In this document: positions 1 to 5,230 of the stretch, in pieces
Position numbering within the stretch: position 1 is the stretch's first letter
Layout: each line of letters starts with the position of its first letter
Source of the DNA: Betaproteobacteria bacterium
Lineage (GTDB): Bacteria > Pseudomonadota > Gammaproteobacteria > Burkholderiales > SG8-39
DNA: 5,230 bases
Reading direction: 5' to 3'
Assembly (NCBI GenBank): GCA_004298295.1
Contig: SCUH01000079.1
Location: 1 to 5,230 of the forward strand
Notes under the pieces: model-generated
The model's input: the letters and a program-made list of their open reading frames with translations, nothing else
What the model was told of the DNA's origin: nothing
Databases searched by the model: none
Program-made: the position numbers and the translations under genes

Positions 1-1527
1 GCGGAAGAAGCGCTCCAGCGCCCAGTACGCGCGGCCGTGCCGGCTGCGCACCTCGAGAAAGCGCGAGCACAGCATCGGCGTCAGCGTGAGCGACACGAAC
101 AGCGACACCAGCACGCCGAAGGTCACCACCACCGCGAACGAATGCAGGAACTGGCCGAGGATGCCCGACACGAACACCACCGGGGCGAAGATCGCCACCA
201 GCGAGAAGCTCGCCGCGATCACCGCGAAGGTGACCTCGCGGCTGCCGCTGACCGCCGCCGAGAGCGCGGTCGCGTCCTGGTCCTCCTCGCGATGCCGGTA
301 GATGTTTTCCAGCACCACGATCGCATCGTCGACCACGACGCCGATCAGCAGCAGCAGCGCGAGCAGCGTCACCGAGTTGAAGGTGTAGCCGAAGAAGTAC
401 ATCACCGCGATGGCGCCGAACAGCGACACCGGGATCGAGGTGGCGATGATCACCGTCGAGCGCAGGCTCTTCAGGAACAGCCACACCACCAGCGCCGCCA
501 GCAGCGTTCCCTCCAGCAGGTGGCTCTTCAGGGAATCCACCATCTCGCTGATGAAGGTGGCGTCGTTCTGCACCTCGTGGATCTCGAGCCCGGGCGGCAG
601 CTGCGGGCGGATCTCGCTGGCGAGGCGCTGCTGCACGCGCTCGATGATCTCTACGGTGTTGGTGTTCGGCACCTTGACGATGCCGACGCCGACCGTCGTC
701 TTGCCGTTGAAGCGCGCGAGCTGGCGGAAGTCGGCCAGCCCGTCCTCGATCTCCGCGACGTCGCGCAGGCGCACTGCGGCGCCCTCGCGGTAGCCGATGA
801 TCATCGCGGCGAGATCGTCGAGCTGATGGAACTCGAGGTCGAGCTTGACCAGGTGCTCGGTCGCGCGCCCGGTGAGGAAGCCGCCCGAGAACTGCAGGTG
901 CTCCTTGCCGAAGGCGTCGGCAATGTCCTGCGCGGCGATGCCGAACGCCGCCATGCGCGCGGGCAGCAGGTTGACGCGGATGGTGCGGTCGCGCCGGCCG
1001 CCGATGCGTACTTCGCCCACCCCGTCGATGGTCTCGAGGCGCTTCTTGATGACGTTGATCGCGTACTGATTGAGCTGCTGCTGCGTGCGATCGCCCTGCA
1101 GCGCCATCCAGTAGATCGGCGAGCTGTTGGTCTCGACTTTGGCGACCACCGGCGGGTCGGCGTCCTTCGGCAGCCGGCGCGTCACCTGGCTCACCTTCGC
1201 CTGCACCTCCTGGAACGCGGTGTCGATCGAGCGGTGCAGGTCGAAAGTGATCGCGACCGACGACGTGCCCGGCGAGGACGTCGACTGGATATGCTCAATT
1301 CCGGGCACGCTGTTGACCGCGGTCTCGATGAGGTTGGTGATCGCGGCGTCGATCACGTCCGGGTTGGCGCCGCGCTGCGTGGTGGTGACCGAGATCACCG
1401 GGTATTCGATGTACGGCAGCTTGTCGACGCCGATCCTCTGGTAGGCGATCCAGCCGAACAGGATCAGCACCGCGTTCAGCATGAACGCGAAGACGTGACG
1501 GCGGATCGAAAGCTCGGGCAGATTCAT
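1..1527 (-). CDS. RND multidrug efflux transporter, inner-membrane subunit (AcrB/HAE-1 type), 5' part only
   Basis: Proton-driven inner-membrane pump subunit that would export hydrophobic or amphiphilic compounds through a tripartite complex with the adaptor encoded just upstream and an outer-membrane channel not seen here. The window holds the first 509 residues; the family is usually about 1,030-1,050, so roughly half is missing beyond the left edge. The N-terminus (MNLPELSIRRHVFAF) is typical of HAE-1 pumps and leads into TM1 at about residues 12-30. A large periplasmic porter region follows to about 335, with the family-like stretch GVGEVRIGGRRDRTIRV. TM2 to TM6 lie at roughly 338-353, 359-379, 385-406, 430-452 and 465-485. 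The TM4 motif VVVDDAIVVLEN carries the two adjacent aspartates (D400, D401) matching the AcrB proton-relay pair D407/D408. The ATG lies in an ATGA overlap with the adaptor stop, with AAAGG (1541-1537) 9 nt upstream. Substrate cannot be told from the sequence. A heavy-metal (CzcA) pump is less likely given the HAE-like motifs. Confidence 0.95.
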   Translation of the reverse strand, partial: MNLPELSIRRHVFAFMLNAVLILFGWIAYQRIGVDKLPYIEYPVISVTTTQRGANPDVIDAAITNLIETAVNSVPGIEHIQSTSSPGTSSVAITFDLHRSIDTAFQEVQAKVSQVTRRLPKDADPPVVAKVETNSSPIYWMALQGDRTQQQLNQYAINVIKKRLETIDGVGEVRIGGRRDRTIRVNLLPARMAAFGIAAQDIADAFGKEHLQFSGGFLTGRATEHLVKLDLEFHQLDDLAAMIIGYREGAAVRLRDVAEIEDGLADFRQLARFNGKTTVGVGIVKVPNTNTVEIIERVQQRLASEIRPQLPPGLEIHEVQNDATFISEMVDSLKSHLLEGTLLAALVVWLFLKSLRSTVIIATSIPVSLFGAIAVMYFFGYTFNSVTLLALLLLIGVVVDDAIVVLENIYRHREEDQDATALSAAVSGSREVTFAVIAASFSLVAIFAPVVFVSGILGQFLHSFAVVVTFGVLVSLFVSLTLTPMLCSRFLEVRSRHGRAYWALERFFR

Positions 1528-2663
1528 CGCGCCTGGCCTTTGCCCGCAGGCCCCTCGGGCGCGCCGGGCGCCCCGGGTTTGGGCAGCGCGACCGCCGCGC
1601 CTTCGGTCAGAAACGCAGCGCCGTCGACCACGACGACGTCGCCGGCGGCGATGCCCTTCCGGATCTCCTGGCGGCCGTCCTGCCTGAGGCCGGTTTCGAC
1701 CACGCGCTGCTGGGCGCGTCCCTCTCGCACTGCGTACACCACTGTGCCCGCCGGCCGCAGCACCACGCTTTCCTCGGGCACCATCAGCGCGCCTTCACGC
1801 GTGGCGACGACGATGCGCGCATTGACGCTGCCGCCGCCGCGGAACAGGTTGCCGTCCGCTTCGAAGTTGACGATGGCCTCGAGCGCGCGATTCGCTGCGC
1901 CGACCGTCGGCTTGATCTCACTGATCTGCGCTTCCAGTGGCGGCCGCTCCGGCGCGGCGGGGGAGCCGAGCAGCACTCTGAGGCCCGGCCGCAGGCGCTG
2001 CGCAGCGCTCTCGGGCAGTGGCAGCCGCGCGCGCAGGCGCTGCACGCCCACCAGGTGAAACAGCGGATCGCCGACTTTCACGTAGTCGCCCACGGCAACA
2101 GTCTGCACCTCGACTTCGCCGTCGATGGGCGCCAGCACGCGGGTCTTGCCGACGTTGCGCCTGCCGCCCTCGGCACGGGCGCGCGCCGCGGCCATTTGTT
2201 CGCGCAGCGCGTTCCTTTGCGCGGTGGCATCGTCGACGGCGTTTTGCGAGATGAAGCCCTGCGACACCAGGCGCTGCTGGCGCTCGAGGACGCGTTCCTG
2301 CTGCGCGAGCAGATTCTGCAGCCGTGCGACCTCGGCCGCCTCGGCGCGCACCTGGATCTCGAAGTCGACGGCGTCGATCTCGGCGAGCAGGTCGCCTTTG
2401 CGGACCTTCTTGCCGGTGTAACCCAGCACGCGCGTGACCCGCCCGGCGACTTCGGCGCCGATTTTCGGGTCAAACACGTATTCCAGCGCGCCGACCACGT
2501 CCTCGTGGATCTCGAGCGTCGCCGGTTGCACGAGCGCCGTGGTGACGAGCACCGGCGGCGGCCCGGCGGGACGCTTCGCGGATTCGCTGTCCCTGCCGCA
2601 TCCAGCGAGCAGCGACCCCGCCGCCAGCACCAGCGCGGCGCCAAATGCTCTCGAACGTTTCAG
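1524..2663 (-). CDS. RND efflux periplasmic adaptor (membrane fusion protein), lipoprotein, probable CTG start
   Basis: Adaptor linking the inner-membrane RND pump to an outer-membrane channel, probably anchored by a lipid on Cys22. Read from CTG at 2663 it is 379 residues, normal for AcrA/MexA-like proteins. The N-terminus MKRSRAFGAA, a hydrophobic stretch and lipobox LLAGC form a clear lipoprotein signal. Next come the first lipoyl half (about 67-98, GAEVAGRVTRVLGYTGKKV), an alpha-helical hairpin rich in Glu, Gln, Ala and Arg (about 100-172), the second lipoyl half (about 174-207, VLAPIDGEVEVQTVAVGDYV), a beta-barrel (about 208-290) and a membrane-proximal domain (about 290-360). The tail is rich in Pro, Gly and Ala. 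The start is the uncertain part: no in-frame ATG, GTG or TTG occurs in at least the 40 codons upstream, and the next one downstream, GTG at residue 12, would destroy the signal peptide. The CTG overlaps the lysA stop as CTGA. The frame stays open far upstream through lysA, so automatic start calls may be much too long. Function is secure; specificity is unknown. Confidence 0.92.
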   Translation of the reverse strand: MKRSRAFGAALVLAAGSLLAGCGRDSESAKRPAGPPPVLVTTALVQPATLEIHEDVVGALEYVFDPKIGAEVAGRVTRVLGYTGKKVRKGDLLAEIDAVDFEIQVRAEAAEVARLQNLLAQQERVLERQQRLVSQGFISQNAVDDATAQRNALREQMAAARARAEGGRRNVGKTRVLAPIDGEVEVQTVAVGDYVKVGDPLFHLVGVQRLRARLPLPESAAQRLRPGLRVLLGSPAAPERPPLEAQISEIKPTVGAANRALEAIVNFEADGNLFRGGGSVNARIVVATREGALMVPEESVVLRPAGTVVYAVREGRAQQRVVETGLRQDGRQEIRKGIAAGDVVVVDGAAFLTEGAAVALPKPGAPGAPEGPAGKGQAR

Positions 2664-2678
2664 TTGGGAATCGACTCC
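2660..2678 (-). promoter_or_regulatory. CTGA stop/start overlap with upstream GGAG, decides the adaptor start
   Basis: On the minus strand GGAG (2678-2675) is followed 11 nt later by CTG (2663-2661), whose last two bases are the start of the TGA stop of lysA (2662-2660). This would allow ribosomes finishing lysA to restart on the adaptor gene. The spacing from GGAG is rather long, so coupling may matter more than the Shine-Dalgarno match. That CTG is used is inferred from the perfect lipoprotein signal peptide immediately after it. Confidence 0.55.
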
Positions 2679-3907
2679 AGCGCGTACAGTTGTTCCAGGG
2701 TCTCGCGCCGGCGCACCAGGTGCGCTTTGCGCCCGTCGACCAGCACTTCGGCGGCGCGCGGCCGGCTGTTGTAGTTCGAGCTCATCACCATTCCATAGGC
2801 ACCGGCGCCCATCAGTGCGAGCAGGTCTCCTGCGCTCGCTGCCAGCCGCCGCTCGCGCGCGAGGAAATCGCTGCTCTCGCACACCGGGCCGACGATGTCG
2901 TAGACACGCTCGCCGGCGCCGGGTTCCGCCCGGCGCACCGGCAACACTTCGTGCCAGGCGTCGTAGAGCGCCGGCCGCAGCAGGTCGTTCATGGCGGCGT
3001 CGACGACCAGAAAGTTCTTCGCCTCTCCGGGCTTCGCGTATTCGACGCGCGTCAGCAGCAGGCCGGCGCTGCCGACGATGGCGCGCCCCGGGTCGACGAT
3101 CAGGGTTTCGCGGCGCCCGCGCAGCGCCTCCAGCACCCCGGCGAGGAAATCCGCGACCGGCGGCGGCGCCTCGTTCCGGTAGCGGATACCGATCCCGCCC
3201 CCGATGTCGATGTGCTTGAGCGGCAGACCCGCCCGCGCGAGGCGATCGGCCAGGGTGACGATGCGCGCGGCGGCCTCCGCCAGCGGTGCGGGCTGCAAGA
3301 TCTGTGAGCCGACGTGGCAGCCGATGCCGATGACCTCCAGGTTCGGGCGCCCGGCGGCCTCGCGATAGAGCCGCTCCGCATCGGCGAATGCGACGCCGAA
3401 CTTGCTCTGCTTCAGACCGGTGGCAATGTAAGGATGGGTCTGCGGATCGACATCGGGATTGACGCGGAAAGCGATCGGGGCGCGCCGGCCGAGCTCGCCC
3501 GCGATGGCATCGACGCGTTCCATCTCGGCCGCCGACTCGAGATTGAGGCACAGCACGCCGGCCTCGAGCGCGAGGCGGATCTCGGCCGCGCTCTTGCCGA
3601 CGCCGGAGAACAGGACCTTGCGCGGATCGCCGCCCGCCGCGCGCACCCGCTCCAGCTCGCCCGCGGAGACGATGTCGAAGCCGGCGCCGAGCCGCGCCAG
3701 CAGCGCGAGCACCGCGAGGTTCGAATTCGCCTTGACCGAGTACGCGAGCAACGCGTTGCGCCCCGCGAGCGCCTCGGCGAAGGCGCGGAAATTGCGCTCG
3801 ATCCCGGTGCGCGAGTAGACGTAGCACGGCGTGCCGAAGCGCCGCGCGATCTCATCCAGCGGGACCGACTCTGCGCACAAGGCGCCGTCGCGATACGCGA
3901 ACCCCAT
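2660..3907 (-). CDS. lysA: Diaminopimelate decarboxylase
   Basis: Pyridoxal-phosphate enzyme of fold type III that decarboxylates meso-2,6-diaminopimelate to L-lysine and CO2, the last step of lysine synthesis, in the cytoplasm. The product is 415 residues, close to the usual 415-420. An N-terminal TIM-barrel carries AYSVKANSN with the PLP-binding Lys59, GCHVGSQ with His198, the phosphate-binding glycine run IGGGIG (about 235-240), and VDPGR (271-275), where the family usually has EPGR. The C-terminal beta-domain carries CESSD (Cys343, Glu344), the expected active-site Cys-Glu contributed to the partner subunit, and Tyr371 in GAYGMVMSSNYNSR. Ornithine or arginine decarboxylase relatives are possible in principle, but length, CESSD and the lptM neighbour favour LysA. 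The ATG lies 9 nt after the lptM stop, with only a weak AGG reaching into that stop codon, so translation probably depends on lptM. Its stop overlaps the adaptor start by 4 nt. Confidence 0.97.
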   Translation of the reverse strand: MGFAYRDGALCAESVPLDEIARRFGTPCYVYSRTGIERNFRAFAEALAGRNALLAYSVKANSNLAVLALLARLGAGFDIVSAGELERVRAAGGDPRKVLFSGVGKSAAEIRLALEAGVLCLNLESAAEMERVDAIAGELGRRAPIAFRVNPDVDPQTHPYIATGLKQSKFGVAFADAERLYREAAGRPNLEVIGIGCHVGSQILQPAPLAEAAARIVTLADRLARAGLPLKHIDIGGGIGIRYRNEAPPPVADFLAGVLEALRGRRETLIVDPGRAIVGSAGLLLTRVEYAKPGEAKNFLVVDAAMNDLLRPALYDAWHEVLPVRRAEPGAGERVYDIVGPVCESSDFLARERRLAASAGDLLALMGAGAYGMVMSSNYNSRPRAAEVLVDGRKAHLVRRRETLEQLYALESIPN

Positions 3908-3916
3908 GAGCGCGGC

Positions 3917-4099
3917 CTAGGGTTTCTTTTCCGCGTCGGCCGGCTCGCCGACGGGCTGCGGATACGCAATCGGCTTGTGGGCGGCGGATGCCGGAGGCTT
4001 GACGCCCGCCGGCGGGTGGTCGCGCAAGTACAGATCGCCTCTCTGGCCGCAGCCGAGGCTCAATCCGGCCAGCAGGACGAGGAGCAGGGCGGGGCGCAT
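3917..4099 (-). CDS. lptM: LptM-like (YifL) small lipoprotein, LPS translocon maturation factor
   Basis: Small predicted lipoprotein of 60 residues. In Escherichia coli LptM (formerly YifL) assists oxidative maturation of the outer-membrane LPS translocon LptD/LptE; the same role here is inferred. A hydrophobic signal peptide (MRPALLLVLLAGLSLGC) ends at Cys17. The lipobox LSLGC is permissive rather than classic, with Ser at -3. The segment right after the cysteine, GQRGDLYLR, matches the family signature CGxKGPLYxP except that Asp replaces Pro and Arg replaces the second Pro. The rest is a low-complexity tail rich in Pro, Ala and Lys, as usual for the family. The position just upstream of lysA and divergent from cyaY is the classic lptM location and is strong support. 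The start is uncertain: ATG at 4099 leaves room for a promoter, while an in-frame ATG at 4120 would add MNILSVP. Neither has a good Shine-Dalgarno sequence. Confidence 0.85.
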   Translation of the reverse strand: MRPALLLVLLAGLSLGCGQRGDLYLRDHPPAGVKPPASAAHKPIAYPQPVGEPADAEKKP

Positions 4100-4139
4100 G
4101 GGGACGGATAAAATATTCATGTTAGCAGGATCATCCCCC
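4100..4139. promoter_or_regulatory. Compact divergent promoter region between lptM and cyaY
   Basis: This gap of about 40 bp is the only place where the rightward cyaY and the leftward lptM-lysA-pump operon can both be initiated. It contains a short AT-rich island in very GC-rich surroundings. On the plus strand TAAAAT (4109-4114) resembles a -10 box with 5 of 6 matches to TATAAT, but no convincing -35 lies about 17 nt upstream. For cyaY, AGGA (4127-4130) sits 9 nt before the ATG and is a credible ribosome-binding site. On the minus strand TAACAT (within 4118-4125) is a weak -10 candidate. The promoter assignment is inference from geometry and composition. Confidence 0.4.
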
Positions 4140-4460
4140 ATGACGGACTCCGAATTCGAAGCCTTGGCCGACAGCGCGCTGGCTGCGCTGGAGAACGCGT
4201 TCGAAGCCAGCGCGCCCGATGCCGCGCTCGAAACCAGGGGCGCCGGCGTGCTCGAAATCGAATTCGAAAACGGCGCCAAGATCGTGATCAATCGCCACGC
4301 GGCCGCGCGGGAAATCTGGGTGGCGGCGCGTTCGGGCGGTTTTCATTTCCGTCACGACGGCGCGCTGTGGCGCGACACGCGCGATGGCACCGAGCTTTTC
4401 GCCGCGCTCTCGAAGCTCGCTTCGGCGCAGAGCGGAACGCCCATGGTGCTGCGCCGCTAG
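4140..4460 (+). CDS. cyaY: Frataxin homologue CyaY, iron-sulfur cluster assembly regulator
   Basis: Cytoplasmic iron-binding protein that contacts the cysteine desulfurase IscS and modulates Fe-S cluster assembly. The product is 106 residues, the same length as E. coli CyaY. The start MTDSEFEALAD closely parallels the E. coli start (MNDSEFHRLAD). The first helix is acidic (D3, E5, E7, D11, E18, E22), as expected for the iron-binding ridge. The beta-sheet core shows the conserved EFENGAKIVINR (41-52), Trp60, GGFHF (66-70) and Trp77, followed by the C-terminal helix (about 83-96). The ATG at 4140 is chosen because it gives the family N-terminus and has AGGA 9 nt upstream. The same frame is open further upstream to 3975 but that stretch lies antisense to lptM and is not needed. 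The gene is divergent from lptM and convergent with mrcA, sharing the 4-bp CTAG stop overlap. It stands alone on its strand, so it is probably monocistronic. Confidence 0.97.
   Translation: MTDSEFEALADSALAALENAFEASAPDAALETRGAGVLEIEFENGAKIVINRHAAAREIWVAARSGGFHFRHDGALWRDTRDGTELFAALSKLASAQSGTPMVLRR
4457..4460. other. Shared palindromic CTAG stop overlap of convergent cyaY and mrcA
   Basis: The plus-strand TAG at 4458-4460 ends cyaY and the minus-strand TAG (plus-strand CTA, 4457-4459) ends mrcA, so the two genes overlap tail-to-tail by 4 bp. There is no intergenic space, so any terminator must lie inside the opposing coding sequence or be Rho-dependent. Confidence 0.95.
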
Positions 4461-5230
4461 TACCCCGAGGGCACAGGGCGTATGGAGCCGCGTTCTTCCA
4501 CGGGCGCGGGTGCCGTGCCCGGCAACGACGGCAGCGCGGCCTCTGGCGCGGGTCCGGATGGTAACGGCGGCAAGAACTCCCGGTAGAACCAGTCCGAGCC
4601 CGAGCGCGCGCCCTCGGGAGCCGCCGGATCCGCGTCGATGCGCACCGAGATCACGCCCGAGGGCGCGACGCGCTCGGCGTGCGGCACGCCCTTGAGCACA
4701 CGGCCCATGTACTCGATCCAGATCGGCAGCGCGATCGCGCCGCCGGTCTGATTGCGTCCCAAGGTTCTGGGCTGGTCGAATCCGATCCAGGCGATCCCGA
4801 CCAGGCTGGGCTGATAACCACAGAACCAGGCATCGACGAAGTCGTTCGTGGTTCCCGTCTTGCCGGCCAGATCGCGTCGCCCCAGCTTGGAGGCGCGCGC
4901 CGCGGTGCCGTAGCGGGTCACGTCCTGCATCATCGAGTCCATGATGAAGGCATTGCGTGCGTCGATCGCGCGCAAGGCCTCGTCGCCGGAGCGGGCCGGA
5001 TTGGCCACGCCGAGCGGATTGCCGCGATCATCGACGATCTTCTGGATGAAATACGGTTGCACCAGGTAGCCGCCATTGGCGAACACGGCATAGGCGCGCG
5101 CCATCTGCAGCGGTGTCACGCCACCCGCGCCGAGCGCCATCGTGAGGTAAGGCGGGTGCTTGTCGCGGTCGAAGCCGAAACGGGTGACATAGTCCTGGGC
5201 GTATTTCGGCCCGATGTCCTGCAACAGCCG
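4457..5230 (-). CDS. mrcA: Penicillin-binding protein 1A, bifunctional transglycosylase/transpeptidase, C-terminal part only
   Basis: Class A penicillin-binding protein that polymerises and cross-links peptidoglycan from the periplasmic face of the inner membrane. Only the last 257 residues are in the window; the family is about 750-850 residues, so the membrane anchor, glycosyltransferase domain and the catalytic Ser motif lie beyond the right edge. The visible part is the end of the transpeptidase domain. The stretch RFGFDRDKHPPYLTMALG followed by GVTPLQMARAYAVFANGGY is characteristic of PBP1A. The third active-site motif KTGTT is encoded at 4861-4847, followed by NDFVDAWFCGYQP and a GFDQP...LG...TGG...ALPIW segment that is also typical. 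The domain is followed by a linker and a Pro/Ala/Ser-rich tail ending VPSGY. The gene is also called ponA. It converges on cyaY, and the two stop codons overlap within CTAG. No terminator hairpin lies between them. Identity is secure despite truncation by the window. Confidence 0.96.
   Translation of the reverse strand, partial: RLLQDIGPKYAQDYVTRFGFDRDKHPPYLTMALGAGGVTPLQMARAYAVFANGGYLVQPYFIQKIVDDRGNPLGVANPARSGDEALRAIDARNAFIMDSMMQDVTRYGTAARASKLGRRDLAGKTGTTNDFVDAWFCGYQPSLVGIAWIGFDQPRTLGRNQTGGAIALPIWIEYMGRVLKGVPHAERVAPSGVISVRIDADPAAPEGARSGSDWFYREFLPPLPSGPAPEAALPSLPGTAPAPVEERGSIRPVPSGY

Noticed and set aside
1555..1580. GC-rich palindrome-like stretch (gggcgcgccgggcgccccggg region) as a possible terminator
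   Set aside because: It lies inside the adaptor coding sequence, encodes the Pro/Gly/Ala tail, has no following T-run, and the RND gene follows immediately by overlap.
37..2058. Open frame of 673 codons on the plus strand
   Set aside because: It lies antisense to the RND and adaptor genes. Its translation is rich in Arg, His, Asp and Gln with no recognisable domain, typical of the antisense frame of GC-rich genes. The minus strand gives clear family proteins over the same bases.
2645..3307. Plus-strand frame of 220 codons antisense to lysA
   Set aside because: A shadow of lysA with no family resemblance or translation signals; LysA motifs are unambiguous on the other strand.
1524..3827. Open minus-strand frame of 767 codons that could be read as a lysA-region/adaptor fusion
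   Set aside because: The part upstream of 2663 is an out-of-frame reading of lysA, Arg/Ala/Gly-rich with no domain. The real adaptor begins with a lipoprotein signal at 2663.
3975..4139. N-terminal extension of cyaY by 55 codons
   Set aside because: It overlaps lptM antisense and does not resemble frataxin. ATG 4140 gives the exact family length and N-terminus with a ribosome-binding site.
4153..4268. Repeated TTCGAA-containing words in cyaY
   Set aside because: They encode Phe-Glu pairs in the acidic frataxin helix and strand; spacing is irregular and protein-driven, not an operator array or repeat element.
4120..4291. N-terminal extension of lptM reaching 4291
   Set aside because: It would run antisense through the start of cyaY and bury the signal peptide about 64 residues inside the protein.

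Overview
The window is GC-rich, tightly packed chromosomal DNA that looks like a betaproteobacterium or a close relative. This rests on the high GC codon use and on the block of penicillin-binding protein 1A (mrcA), frataxin (cyaY), the small lipoprotein LptM and lysA, a neighbourhood recalled from that group. The organism assignment is inference; no rRNA or other taxonomic marker is present.

Layout from left to right. Positions 1-1527 (minus) hold the N-terminal half of an inner-membrane RND multidrug transporter that runs off the left edge. Positions 1524-2663 (minus) hold its periplasmic adaptor, a lipoprotein. Positions 2660-3907 (minus) hold lysA, diaminopimelate decarboxylase. Positions 3917-4099 (minus) hold lptM. 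A divergent promoter gap of about 40 bp follows. Positions 4140-4460 (plus) hold cyaY. Positions 4457-5230 (minus) hold the C-terminal third of mrcA, which enters from the right edge and converges on cyaY.

The four leftward genes look like one operon, lptM-lysA-adaptor-RND. The lptM/lysA gap is 9 nt, and both lysA/adaptor and adaptor/RND overlap by 4 nt, which suggests translational coupling. The adaptor appears to start at CTG within a CTGA stop/start overlap, because no ATG, GTG or TTG gives a plausible signal peptide. The RND transporter starts at a conventional ATGA overlap. LptM (maturation of the LPS translocon), LysA (last step of lysine synthesis, consuming the meso-diaminopimelate also used in peptidoglycan) and PBP1A (peptidoglycan polymerisation) share a cell-envelope theme. 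The efflux pump looks like an addition downstream of lysA.

No tRNA, rRNA, CRISPR array, insertion sequence or attachment site was seen. Coding density is close to complete and no stretch over 300 bases lacks a gene. I found no evidence of a wholly new system. The points most worth checking are the CTG start, the coupling of lysA to an efflux pump, and the shared CTAG stop of cyaY and mrcA.
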